Shown piece after piece: positions 13,620 through 24,686 of a stretch of 64,000 nt of DNA. The notes below the pieces were generated by a model. It worked only from the letters and a program-made list of their open reading frames with translations, had not been told where the DNA came from and made no database searches. A program made the position numbers and the translations under genes. The DNA is from Sipunculus nudus (Eukaryota > Annelida > Sipuncula > Golfingiida > Sipunculidae), in assembly GCA_026874595.1 (NCBI GenBank), contig CM049306.1:34798019-34862018 (forward strand), written 5' to 3'. The first letter of the stretch is position 1. Each line of letters begins with the position of its first letter.

Positions 13620-14365
13620 CTTTCGTTTGTTCTTGCAGGTATCACCGCTGGTGTTCCGATTCAACCGGCGGGCAGCTTGTGATGTGGGAGCACTCATCAT
13701 AATTATCTGAGGCAAGAACGAGCGACATTCATCTTTTGACAAATCGATGGGGACTTGGGCACATCTTCACGCCTCGGACGGACACGTGTACCTCTCCTCA
13801 CGCTAAAAATCGACGATTTCTAAGATGTACGCCGCGGATCTGAACTAGACCCAGCTCCTCTGAAGAGGGATGGCTGATATTCTCGGGTCGGATGTTTCTT
13901 GAGGCTAGCTACTAAACAGATGAGCCAAGGAGCCATGACCCATCCGCCAGGGATATATACACTAATCTACCATATCAATCAAGTTACGACGGGTTGAAAT
14001 TGTCTTGGCGATCAAAGTACACCCGAGCGCCCAACAAGGATAAGTTGATTTTAAGACGTACATTTTATGGGTCAACGTGAAAGGTAATCAAAGTAGGCAT
14101 TGGGGCCTTCACTAGATTTGTTTCTACTAGATGGAATTAATGTCATGAGCACCGTTGAACCTTGGACATCACTCAGTTTGATATGCGCCAAAGATCCCGA
14201 AGGGGGTTTTAAGTTAAAGCCCTGTTATAGATCAAAGCGATGTACCGCCCAGTGCAGTTTCGGCGAGCGTGAATTCACTGTTTCCAGCATGTGATAAACA
14301 AAATCCAGCGTCGCCTGTAACAATTAAAGTGCTAAAATTAGACCAGGTTATTTGAGCATCACAAA
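13620..14365 (+). other. Probable 3' splice acceptor and 5' UTR exon of the dopamine receptor
   Basis: A pyrimidine-rich stretch ends in TTCTTGCAG at 13639, followed by GTATCACC. This is a good 3' splice site in the same orientation as the receptor. From there to the start codon the DNA is less AT-rich than its surroundings and matches none of the dispersed repeats, as expected for an untranslated exon. Several upstream ATGs occur, including short open frames such as 14100-14294, so the leader could limit translation if it is transcribed. No transcript data were available, so the exon is inferred. Confidence 0.5.
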
Positions 14366-15904
14366 ATGCCTTATAACAGTTATAGAGTTGGCTACAAGTA
14401 TGGTTCTCGCTGGAATAAAACATTGACCGAGAAAAACAGAACAACAAGAAAAATGGTCAGATACAATTTCACCACATCGCTTGAAAACCGCACGACAGGC
14501 AGCGGTACACCGCATGTGCACTTGCCAAAGCAATACCCGCATGTTGCCGAAGTGGTTTCTTCCGACTTTGGCGGGTCTCTACGGATAAACTGTACCGCGT
14601 CTAGCGTCTTAGAAAACCACCGCTGGTGTAGTCAATACGCGGACCTAAATGCGAACCAGTCATCTAACTTAAGCCGAAACGACAGGTTTAACTCGTCATC
14701 GGGTTTGCCGGAAGGACTTCTAAGCGGAAATCCATCCCTGGGCATGGCGCTAACTTTGTTCGCTGTCATCACCGTATTGGGCAATTTATTGGTGATGGTG
14801 GCAGTGGCCCGAGAAAGATATCTAAGAACTGTCACTAATTACTTCATTGTTTCTTTGGCTATCGCTGATATGATCATCGGAGCAGTGGTTATGCCATTTA
14901 GCATCACACTTGAAATGACCAATCAATATTGGTTGTTTGGGTCGGATTGGTGTGATGTCTGGCATTCCTTTGACGTGCTCGCCAGCACGGCTTCGATACT
15001 AAATCTTTCTGTGATTTCGCTAGATCGTTACTGGGCAATAACGGACCCTATCGCATACCCGAGTAAGATGTCCACCGCGCGTGCCCTAGTTCTTATAACC
15101 CTTGTTTGGATCTGTTCGTCCGCTATCTCATTCCCTGCTATACTCTGGTGGCGCTCGGTGTCTGTATCGCGCTCACCCACGCACGTGTGCGCTTTCACCG
15201 AGGATGGCGCCTACCTCATTGTATCATCTTTGGTATCGTTTTATTGCCCTGTCCTGGTTATAATGTACGCTTACTATAGAATCTACCAGGCGGCTACGGA
15301 ACAAATCCGCAGCCTGAAAACTGGATCCAAAGTGACGGCCAACGGTCGCGATGGCGAGGTCATGACCTTAAGGATACATCGTGGTAGGCGCTTGCGCGAA
15401 GCAGAAGATGTTCATTATACTCGGGCCGCCAACAGTGACAGTGAAAGTGACAGTCCCGCTCACCTCATTCGGCCGCATTCATCACAAGATGATGTCAGAC
15501 CTAGTCGCATGATATCCAGAAAATGGAAACATTTTGCCCTTCATAAAAAGTTAAGTAAACTTGCAAAAGAACAAAAAGCCGCACAAACCCTTGCCATAGT
15601 GATGGGTATCTTTTGCATATGTTGGGTGCCGTTTTTTGTGACGAACCTGCTATATGGCATATGCAATACCGGATGTGTATTTCATGGCGAGATAATATTT
15701 CCTGTATTTACATGGCTGGGATATATAAACTCTGGAATGAACCCAGTCATATATGCATGCTCAATGAGGGATTTTCGACGTGCGTTCACAAAGATTTTAT
15801 TCTGTTGTTGTCCTAGATACCGCTTTTCATATCGCCGGAAATGCCGATATGAACAGACTTTAACAAACTCTACCGCCGGCAATGCAAATATGCTTGGGGT
15901 ATAG
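14366..15904 (+). CDS. Dop1R2: Dopamine receptor, invertebrate D1-like (Dop1R2/DAMB type), class A GPCR
   Basis: The 512-residue intronless frame encodes a seven-helix amine receptor of the plasma membrane; the family couples dopamine to G proteins. Visible landmarks are GN at 139-140 (TM1), D168 (TM2), C196 and C275 (TM3-ECL2 disulfide), the amine-binding D203 (3.32), DRY at 220-222, W248, serines 287, 288 and 291 with P295 in TM5 (the catechol-binding set), CWVPFF at 419-424 (TM6), W450 and Y453, NPVIY at 459-463, and C480-C482 as palmitoylation sites. The roughly 120-residue N-tail has eight N-glycosylation sequons and no signal peptide. ICL3 (about 311-400) keeps RSLK and TLRIHRG, which I know from Drosophila DAMB, as does the EQT near the C-terminus. 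M1 is the first ATG after an in-frame stop at 14339; M30 (14453) has a stronger Kozak context and could be the real start. Class A identity is certain. The Dop1R2 assignment is from remembered family motifs and is very likely. Confidence 0.93.
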   Translation: MPYNSYRVGYKYGSRWNKTLTEKNRTTRKMVRYNFTTSLENRTTGSGTPHVHLPKQYPHVAEVVSSDFGGSLRINCTASSVLENHRWCSQYADLNANQSSNLSRNDRFNSSSGLPEGLLSGNPSLGMALTLFAVITVLGNLLVMVAVARERYLRTVTNYFIVSLAIADMIIGAVVMPFSITLEMTNQYWLFGSDWCDVWHSFDVLASTASILNLSVISLDRYWAITDPIAYPSKMSTARALVLITLVWICSSAISFPAILWWRSVSVSRSPTHVCAFTEDGAYLIVSSLVSFYCPVLVIMYAYYRIYQAATEQIRSLKTGSKVTANGRDGEVMTLRIHRGRRLREAEDVHYTRAANSDSESDSPAHLIRPHSSQDDVRPSRMISRKWKHFALHKKLSKLAKEQKAAQTLAIVMGIFCICWVPFFVTNLLYGICNTGCVFHGEIIFPVFTWLGYINSGMNPVIYACSMRDFRRAFTKILFCCCPRYRFSYRRKCRYEQTLTNSTAGNANMLGV

Positions 15905-16300
15905 TCGGACATAGAAAATTTTTATCACAGATTATGCCAATTTGTACGCAGTCGTATTTCAATTAAAAATGTTCACCGTAAATGCAGTTTATTCTCTTCT
16001 TCTCTGTAAAAAAACTTGATATTTGTTGTCCACTTTCCATGCGGGAGCATGATTTGTGTGTAAATTTGAATATAATATATTTTAGTATTCAATGAGTGGA
16101 CATGTTACGTTATATCTTGTGTTATTAGTAACCTAGCTTTTCTTGCTCCAATAGACCGCCCGGCCTGCTATATCAGAATGGAACACAACCAGCGACTCGC
16201 GTATCATTCCTGTAAGCAACATGTAACCAAATCTACTATAAGGTAAACGGTTTTTCAACGGCAGAACTTAATGAAAAATAATCTAATAATAAAAAGGCTT
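15905..16300 (+). other. Probable 3' UTR of the dopamine receptor with candidate poly(A) signals
   Basis: After the TAG at 15902-15904 the sequence becomes AT-rich. An ATTAAA lies at 15962-15967 and a canonical AATAAA at 16288-16293. Either could end the receptor transcript; the second is the stronger hexamer. Inferred from motif only. Confidence 0.4.
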
Positions 16301-16328
16301 GTCGGCCTGTCAGTAGCATTCTACTACT

Positions 16329-16470
16329 TTTTTATAGAATTTATGAGATTTCATGTCATTTGTAACAAATTAATGCTTCACTTTGTCCGTATAAAAAAAC
16401 GAAAACTTTTTATAGAATTTATGAGATTTCTGAATTACTCTGAGTACAAATTAATGACATCTAAGTAATA
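16329..16470 (+). repeat. Imperfect 78-bp tandem duplication
   Basis: TTTTTATAGAATTTATGAG starts at 16329 and again at 16407, with ACAAATTAATG following in both copies. The 78-bp period is a multiple of three, so a short frame here repeats FIEFMRF. It lies just past the receptor 3' UTR and is probably non-coding. Confidence 0.7.
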
Positions 16471-17540
16471 TATGATAAAAACAAATATTTATAACGCCTC
16501 TTTGTTTATCTACAAGCTGCAAGTAAACGCATTAATGTTGACAAACGAAAAACCATGGATATCCTAGGGTGGTTAGTTACCTATTAACGGAAATTGAAAG
16601 GTCAGTGGTTCCCGATGCAAAATTCTCGTTCATCAGACTTGCCGCCAGATGTTCTTATTGAATATGTTTATGATATTTTGGCGGGCCCCCCACATGTTAT
16701 AAACACATAAATGTAAACAAAACGAACTATTGTTAATCAACTATAAGTTAATAGAAGTCAGATTTTGGAATAGGCTCCTTTAAGTGCTATAGAGATGCGA
16801 GATAAAACATCATCACCTAGCATGGTCAACATATTATCTAGCATATGGATTAAGTAAAAACAGTCAGATACATCACTATAAAAATAATTCCGGACCAAAC
16901 AAGCTGCCAAACAAATTTAGGATATCAAGTGGTAGGCCCGGCAGGACCTTGTCAAAATTGTGGAAACCAATACTTTGTGGTTTAAAGGCAATCGTTATCT
17001 CTATCGGACACACGGGTTGTTATGTAACCAGGGGATTGAAGATGACAGTTTGAAAAGCACAGCCATTTACTTTGAAGCTAAACGAAAACGAGTCTGCTTT
17101 ATATTCACGTACGCCATAGGAAGGCGTCAATATGACATGCCACGTAAGATCCATAAATGACACAAAACTCAATGGGAGACAGTGTCTTCGCATCTTCAGC
17201 TCTACTGAAAAAGTGTGGAAATTAAAAGCGGTTTTACGTTTACGTTTACCAGACAGCTGCTTAATTTGGCAATATGTTTAGGGAATCATAAATGACGCGT
17301 TCATCTTAACAGTATTTCACAAAGTATCCAGATTAAGATTGGTTTTATTAAAATTGATAATTCCTCTTTATCACCACAATGTACCGAAGTAGATATGTCG
17401 GGTTTACCTTTTACTCTCTTATTATTTTGTTATAACTGATCGTGCACTTTAATCTTTGGAAATGATTTTGTCGATCCTTTGAAGCCTTTATTTTCTGTAA
17501 TTTTAGAATTTTGTTAATAGTATCGAATTTATCTCTGATA

Positions 17541-17735
17541 GGGACCTAGACAGCCGAGGGGTAAAACTCTCAACTCTCTCCGCTGGCGACCCGTGGTTGA
17601 GACCCGCCATGGCTATACAGGATGGGTTACAGTTTCCCGTCCAAGGTCGGTGGTTTTCTACGGATCCTCCGATTTCTTCACCGCTATAGACAACCGAACG
17701 CCACAAAATGAGCCATTGAGAGTGCCATGCATTAA
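17541..17735 (+). mobile_element. tRNA-derived SINE, family A (copy 2)
   Basis: This copy aligns with the one at 191-375: GAGGGGTAAAACTCT, CTGGCGACCCG, a decayed B box (GGTTGAGACCC), GATGGGTTACAGT, GGTGGTTTTC, CCGATTTCTTCACC and the tail GAGCCATTGAGAGTGC. It is more diverged than copy 1. Confidence 0.7.
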
Positions 17736-18559
17736 TTATTAAAACAGTTGTACAATCCATATAAAATAAATAAAATTTATATAAAATAATATACCTCAAT
17801 AATATACTTCTGCTTTGTCAGATCCACCTAAGTAACCATTTCCAAATTCAAATTTTGACAATCATCTGCAATATTCCTATTTTTATTTCTTGTTTCAGAC
17901 GATATTAAAATCCAGACATGCCTTGGATCAGTATAATAAGTTCATCAATTTCAACGTTTGTTATTAACAAAACATGAACTTTTCATACTTGTATTTTACG
18001 CTAATCTGGCAGGAATTTCACATGCATAAGCGAACAGGTGCAAGAAAAATCTGTTTTGATCATCCCCTCCAAGATCAGGTCCGCAGGCTTAATAGTGGGG
18101 AACTTATTCATCTAAACATAAGCTTCTTTGAATCAAACAGGTGAGATTAGTTACATTTGTATGCTAATGGCTCACTCTTCAGCAAATAATATTCATACTT
18201 TGATAGGTTCACTATCACGATAAAAATGCTATATATTATCAGATTATCGTTTCCACATAAAATTAAAGGAGAATATTGTTGGTAATAGTGATGAATTCGC
18301 TAAAAGTAAAAATCATATTGAAGACACTAGAAATATGTTTTCCTGTCGTATCTGCACGAGGAACATTCGTTTCTGGGAAAATGCAGGCCTAAATCATGTA
18401 GTTCATGCATGTTAATAGTAGATGTTTAAATTAAATTAACAATCGAAAGTACACGATTTTGGTTGCAAACGAACTTGAATACTGTGAAGTGGATGGATTT
18501 GCACTGAGAAAATGTTTGTAACAACACCGGATGTAAACCGTGGTTCGATCTACTCTGTG

Positions 18560-18560
<1 letters not shown>

Positions 18561-18628
<68 letters not shown>
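18561..18628. repeat. (TA)n microsatellite
   Basis: Uninterrupted TA dinucleotides, about 34 units, among the longest in the window. Confidence 0.97.
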
Positions 18629-18630
<2 letters not shown>

Positions 18631-19249
18631 GCATCTCTGCTCTATCTTCTGGGAAGTTAATTAGTACACGATGAATTTTATGGCGGTAACCTTAGACCAG
18701 CAACTTTTAAATACCAAGAAATTAACAAAACATAAAGCTGCCCGAAGGATTTAACAAATACTAACATAAGTATAAAGTGTTCCGGTTACAGAGACTGACG
18801 TAATCCACAAAGAGATAGCGTTGATAAATACAACAGCAAAACACAGATCGTAAGTCAAATACATCCTTTCGAGTGGAGTTTATGTAAGGTACATGACCTC
18901 ATTGAAGATGTTACAGTCACCTCTTAGCTTGTTTGTGTCAAATTCCATTTAAAGGCAGTTTACTTTCACTTAAAATCCCGAGAAGTCCCAGAATTAATCT
19001 TTTGATCACTCGAAAGAAATTTTCATCAGTTACTTGGTTCAGTTTATTTTTACGAGAACCAACCGGTGGAATTAATTCAGTTTCATTAAGACGTAACCAC
19101 CGTGGAGAAACATGGGGAGACCTAACTGATGTGAAGGGAACCCCACACGGGTAACAAATGCACCTTCACCGTGGATAAAACCGTCATACCATTTTGACGT
19201 CAGCGGGCATAAAGCTCAAAACACCAAACTTCGGAGGGAGCTTGATCAT

Positions 19250-19640
19250 CAGAGAAATAATTATTAATTTTATGCGACAGATTTAAGCATTCACTTTTTT
19301 CATTTAATTCAAAATTCCAATTAATTAAATGAATGACGCTCGTAAATATTGTTTTCATCTCTTACTTAATCACTACAGTACAAAGGTTGCGTTTAATGTC
19401 CGTCATGCCAGGAATTTGCATCAATTTACAATTATGAATGTGGTTTAACGCAATCACGAATGACAAATTGGGACCGATGCTAGAATGAGGTGATTAAAAG
19501 CAGTAGCTCTAATCCGGCTGAGATGAATTTTCTGGTATAATTATTTCACTTAAAATCTCTGCTTAACGATTTAATAGACTCCCTAATTCAACGACTCCTG
19601 GCAAATTTGATGAGATAGTTTGACTTTTATCTTTGCAGCA
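19250..19640. promoter_or_regulatory. Candidate enhancer-like block
   Basis: Repeat-free AT-rich DNA 3.3 kb beyond the receptor gene holds a POU octamer ATTTGCAT (19414-19421), a TAATTA homeodomain core (19322-19327), a further TAATTA near 19547 and an Otx/Bicoid-type TAATCC (19510-19515). Function is only suggested by motif density. Confidence 0.25.
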
Positions 19641-19714
19641 GCAATGCCGCATGCCCCCAGCTAACGGAGGGTTAAGGAACCCACAAAAATATTCCTTATT
19701 ACACAGGAATTGTA

Positions 19715-20063
19715 TTAAGCTGCGTTTGACAGATGCGCGGTATGCGGTATATGCGGATTGAGGAAGCAGAACGCTAATGCTAAATGCGGTTTAAAATCGC
19801 GTGAGGCATTCACTTGGCGCTTAAACACTGCGACATGGGCCAGATGACGTCAAATCCGCTGGGTCACGCTGCATCTGTAGATCTTATATTTGTTACTAGA
19901 GCCCTTGGGCGCTATACCGCGCGCGGTATGCGGATCCAATTTTCTACTTTACCGCGTGTCTAATACCGCAAATCGCTGGGTCGTTAAATGGTTAATGATA
20001 AAACAACTAGAGCGATTTATTTTTCACATACCGCATACCGCGCGCCCGATGAACGCAGCTTAA
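19715..20063. mobile_element. MITE with TTAA target duplications
   Basis: TTAA at 19715-19718 and 20060-20063 flank a 341-bp non-coding body. Its ends are inverted: GCTGCGTTTGACAGATGCGC on the left and, on the reverse strand at the right, GCTGCGTTCATCGGGCGCGC, each followed by GGTATGCGGTAT. A third copy of GCGCGGTATGCGGAT lies near the centre (19920-19935). A TTAA duplication is typical of piggyBac-type transposition, but the ends lack the usual piggyBac CCC start, so the superfamily is open. Confidence 0.78.
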
Positions 20064-23000
20064 CATGGGAAAAACAAGAAACAAGTATATATTCCCTTTT
20101 TTTGATATATCATTTGTAACAGATCAAACATAGGACACACAATTTGCGTTATGCCGTTTGGTGTATTTTGTTCTGACCTTTCATTCGTTTTAATCAAAAA
20201 CGATTCATGCTCATTAAGAGATATATATTTTTACTAATTAAGTTATACATCTGAAATCAATGCCGAGATAAACATTAATTCTGCGTCCAATTTAATGAGT
20301 AACGTGATAACAGGTCCACGAGAGTATGGTATAGTTACATTTATATCAATTGCGGAGTTTTATGTCCAGTATATACAATCAAAATGCCTATAAGTTTATT
20401 AAAAAACAGCAATTTTCATATCTTTACATTAATCCCAATAGATGGGTTGTATTAAATTATACTGTGTATTGTCTATGTCAGAGAAGTCATGTATGTCAGA
20501 ATTTAACAAGGCAGGCCGACCAAAAGTGTTCAATAAATTGTATCTTCGGATGGAAATATAACAGAAACGTACACCTTCCATGCTCCAAAAGCCTCAGTGT
20601 TAATAGGTTTTATTAGACACAATGAACCTTAAGTTTTCATTTTAAATTAACAGACATATATATTCAAGTACCTAAACCCTAAGGTTTTAATGGCATGACA
20701 TTTGGATACTGCATTAATTGTATGATGGCTCCAATGAGATTCTTGAGGTGCCCTTGTTCCTAGGTTTTTAAAGATTTCAAGTCAAATTCATTTTTCTCCT
20801 GAGGTCCCGACCTCATGGTTTACAATGATAGTTAAAGATGGCCCCCTGTGAACCTATTGTTATTAATATACATTAGGAATCCAACAACCATGCTTGTTTT
20901 TCTTGGCTGGTTTTATTCCGTTTACCGGGCTAAACGTAAATGATTAATACAAATTCGGTACTTTGTTTTTCCAACTGCTTTTTCTGTTGACGTGTCGACA
21001 CTTGGGGCTATGGAGCATAGATAATATAATGCCAATAAAAATGGTACAAGAGGAGGGCTGATGATTTGTGTGCCATATTTAGCTCGGGGTGACGGTTTCC
21101 TATTGATCACGGTAGATTTATGAAACCATAAACAAAAGCCAAATTTGAAGCAAGGACGGCATAATCCTTTCTCCACCTGACCATAATTGGAAAGTCAGCG
21201 GAGACCATTTATGGGTAGCAATCCCATTTCATTTTAGATTCTGTTTAATATATTCCCAAGTGCCAAAACAACCTTGACCTTGTGATTATAACAAAATAGC
21301 ACGCCCACCGGTTGGTGTCACAGATCACGTTGGACAAGCCTACGATAACAAGGTTCAAGCAAGCTACGCTGCTATAGCCACGGCTTGAGATCAGAACGGA
21401 AAATGAATCGGAAAGGGTTAATCGTTCAGCTGTTGTTTGTAAATTAAAAGGAACTCCGGCGGAAGAACTTAAAGAAACCTATTCACATGACACGTACTTT
21501 AATATACAAGACAAATTGTGTTTTCTCCTTACAACATTAATGTACTTGTAAATATTTCGTTCTATAACCGTTTGTTTACTCATGTGCACGAATGGAAAAA
21601 AAACTTGCACCTGGCGTAATCAATGGCACAAAATATAAACATAGTGCACGCCAAATGGTGGCCTTACTGCTCAACAAAATATTCCTTCTTTGTTCTTCAT
21701 TCATCATACTTCTCCTCGTTTTTTAGTTGTCACATTCGGTGACGTAATCCTGATTGTCTTCTGTCATATCTGAAAATAATTAGTTGCCAATTACTTGACC
21801 CCTATCTATCACAAACAAGCCTTCTTCTCGCAATTTGGTGGTAATTAGTCAATTTGGGATTAGTGATTTAGATTAGTCAAATTATGGTTGATGCCTACTT
21901 ATTCCACGCGTATTCTTGCAATCATACTTTTATTTTGGGTAGATACTTACATATTTGGGTGTGATTTGACATCATGTTACATCATGTGAAGTCATGGCTT
22001 GTATTCACTATTAGATTAAATGTATCTTCACATTTCGGTTAAGTAATAAAAAAATCCAGCATCTCACTTTCTATATGTTGCTTTTTATCTGTAATAACAC
22101 TAACTAATGTGAAATTAGCTCTCTAAGTTTGGTAATGTACAAGACATTTGCAAGAGTTAATGATTTTTTTTTATCTAGAGCATAATGACCACACAGTGGT
22201 TGCTGCTTAAAACCATACTGCCCCATGGAGGTTATGCAAACAAGAATGAACAAATCACACAATCGCATCTCATATAAGACAAAGGACAATTTAATCTGAA
22301 TCTGAATTTGGTTTAGCTGATACATCGGTGTTAAAGTTGTAGCTGAATGCTTGAATAAAATTGAAACATTTGATCTTAAATATACTCAAGGCTATATCAA
22401 ACTTGACCGTGGAAAAAAAGGACGAAATAACACGCCCGCTGCGGCAAATCCAGCGTTGATTGACCACATCCAGGGTCATCTGTCTGACTGGTTACTCCGG
22501 TCTAAGAGCTACAGTTTGTCTGATTGAGACAAATTGATCACTGATCCCCAAGCTACGATTGGTAGATATTTAAACCTTGAGGTCTGGCGGTTTCACAGAG
22601 TGAAAAACGTTAACCTTACCATGAATTTAATCGAGTCCCCATACATTCAGGAAGAAACGGTTTTTCCTCTCTATTTGCAACCTCTCAGGCATGGGAAAGA
22701 ATTTAAGGGCCTGACTCGGCAGTGCTACATCATCGGTATCAGTATGCAATCACCTTAAGCTGTCGAATCTTTCTTAAGAAACGTGTATTGATAATACCTA
22801 TCATACTGTCACTATGGGAGTTATGTTTTACCCTCGTTTGCTTGTTTGTCGTTTGATTGATTGACTGACTGACTGAATAAATGAATGAATGAATGAATTA
22901 ATTAATTAATTAATTAATTAATTAATTAATGAACAAATGAGTGAATTAGTGGTTGAGTGATTGGCGGATTGATTGATTGATGGATCACTTGATTTTTTTT

Positions 23001-23472
23001 TTTAAGGGGGGGGGGGTCGTTTGTTTATATGTGTTTTATTGAACATGTGTTTTGTTTTGTTTGTTTGTTTGTCTGTTTTAATGTTTGGAATACGCAAAAT
23101 GCGCTTTAAAGATTTCCACGAAACTTTACAAAGGGTGTGACATGTGCAAGAGAAGATCCCATTATAGTTGGTGTGTGTCCAGATAATGTAGGATTGTTTG
23201 GTTTGAAGAACACCTCAATATTTAAACCTTGTGTTTTCTAACAGCTAGGAAGAGAGGTGGACCGATTAGGCCAGGAACGACTCAGTATTCAACTCAGTGC
23301 GGATACTGGAGCATTCGCTTGTAAAGGTATGTGAATTAGTGTCATTGTTGTTTTATAAATTACCACAATGGCACATTTTCTTGATTCATCGAATACTTAT
23401 AAGAGGAAGTTGGTCCGCTTTTATCCTCAATGTTCGCTGCAGCCGCGTTGCGTATGACACCGATATGAGAAC
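20064..23472. other. Non-coding interval between the TTAA MITE and the inverted LTR
   Basis: No frame above 90 codons. The compound tetranucleotide repeat at 22855 is followed by a G10 run near 23007 and a GTTTGTTTGTTTG stretch. Otherwise nothing recognised. Confidence 0.55.
22855..22985. repeat. Compound tetranucleotide repeat
   Basis: Runs of GACT, then GAAT, then TTAA, then GATT follow one another in the same 4-bp register, suggesting stepwise mutation of one expanding tetranucleotide array. Confidence 0.9.
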
Positions 23473-24238
23473 TGTTACGGAACCTAATATAAACAGATCA
23501 CGTATGAGTGATGAACAAAAATTTTGTAATGGAGATAAAAAAAAATCAGATTTTGTAACACTAGGCAGCGTGAATTGTCTAGCGGAATGAATAAAGAAGT
23601 CAGTGGTTTTCTGTTAACAAATAACTATAATTTATTCTTAAAACAACCCTAACAATACAATACACTGAATCAATACAATTATACAGTAAAACGGCGTTAT
23701 AGCAACAAGTCAATACAATCACACAGAAAAATAATGGTACAATACCTCGATACCAACAACATCACCACGATAAGTCCTTTGAATGTAAACTCTCAGAGAA
23801 GGACAGTCTAGTGGAAAGTTCTTGCAAAAAAACAGAAAGTAAACTGAAGTCCAAATGTATAAAATCCAGGAAAAAGTTCTTGAAAATCTATAATTGCCGC
23901 ATTCTTCGGATAAGGTCCTGACACACGCTTCTGCGTCCGCTGGAATCTGCTCTGCTCTCTGCCTGGTTCTAAAAAACAACCCTTTATATACTTTCACACC
24001 CCAAGCCGGGAACCTTCCACTTCTCGAACAGTCTATAAGGACCCTACTCAACAGTAAACACGCGTTTCAGGAATTCTCTGGAAAGACATCGCTGTGTATC
24101 TACACATACCAGGCTCATCACGTGACCCACGACCAAGCGTGAAAACTCAAGGCCCACACGACAACGAGAGTTCAACCAGTACGGAATGTAACAACAACAC
24201 GATTTACGCCCGTGTCACATAATAGAGCTTCTGTAACA
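23473..24238 (-). mobile_element. Solo LTR of family L (copy 2, inverted)
   Basis: On the minus strand this 766-bp unit starts TGTTACAG and ends CCGTAACA, matching the LTR at 12340-13154 along its whole length with small indels. The TATA box is at 23983-23990 and an AATAAA motif lies near the expected end of R. Flanking bases are GAAC on the left and GAAT on the right, consistent with a 4-bp target duplication with one transition. No internal retrotransposon sequence is attached. It points toward the receptor gene from the opposite side. Confidence 0.85.
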
Positions 24239-24686
24239 GAATAAACATTTTTTTACACATCATTTTGAGAGATTTTTGCCTGATATTAAATTACGTGGAG
24301 GTAACCACCGATAAAAACCGAATGCCTTCCGCAAGGACCTGAGTGCTTGCCATAAGATTAAGGTCTATCGTGCATATGAATTACCCCTGCTGTCATTTAA
24401 GCAATTAATTTGATCCGGTCACTGACCCACCTGCATGGTCAGTAAATTTAAAAAAAAAACATGTGACTAAAGATCCCTCGGCACCCATTCCTTCTATCGA
24501 GTTTTCATTAATCGAACTCTGTTTCATTACTTTTAGTGGGTTTTCCCTTTAATTCAGCATTTATAGTTCGCATAAAATTCTTATTATTTAGCTAAGTGGT
24601 TTCCCATCATATAGTCCAAAGAAAACACATTATTAAGATTTTCAATCTCAATTACATCTACCGCCTACCTATACTGACGATAGGTG
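24239..24686. other. Spacer between the solo LTR and the Helitron-like element
   Basis: No gene or repeat recognised. Confidence 0.5.

Larger units (their letters stand above)
16471..19249. other. Non-coding interval downstream of the receptor
   Basis: Contains the family A SINE at 17541 and the (TA)n tract at 18561. No gene, RNA or other repeat was recognised. Confidence 0.55.

Noticed and set aside
15613-15912. Overlapping frames within the receptor 3' half
   Set aside because: These are shadow frames on other phases or strands of the receptor coding sequence.
23719-24051. 110-codon minus-strand frame as a gene
   Set aside because: It lies inside the inverted LTR copy in a different register from the frame in the first copy.
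12340-24238. One full-length LTR retrotransposon
   Set aside because: The LTRs are inverted relative to each other and enclose a host GPCR gene, not gag-pol.
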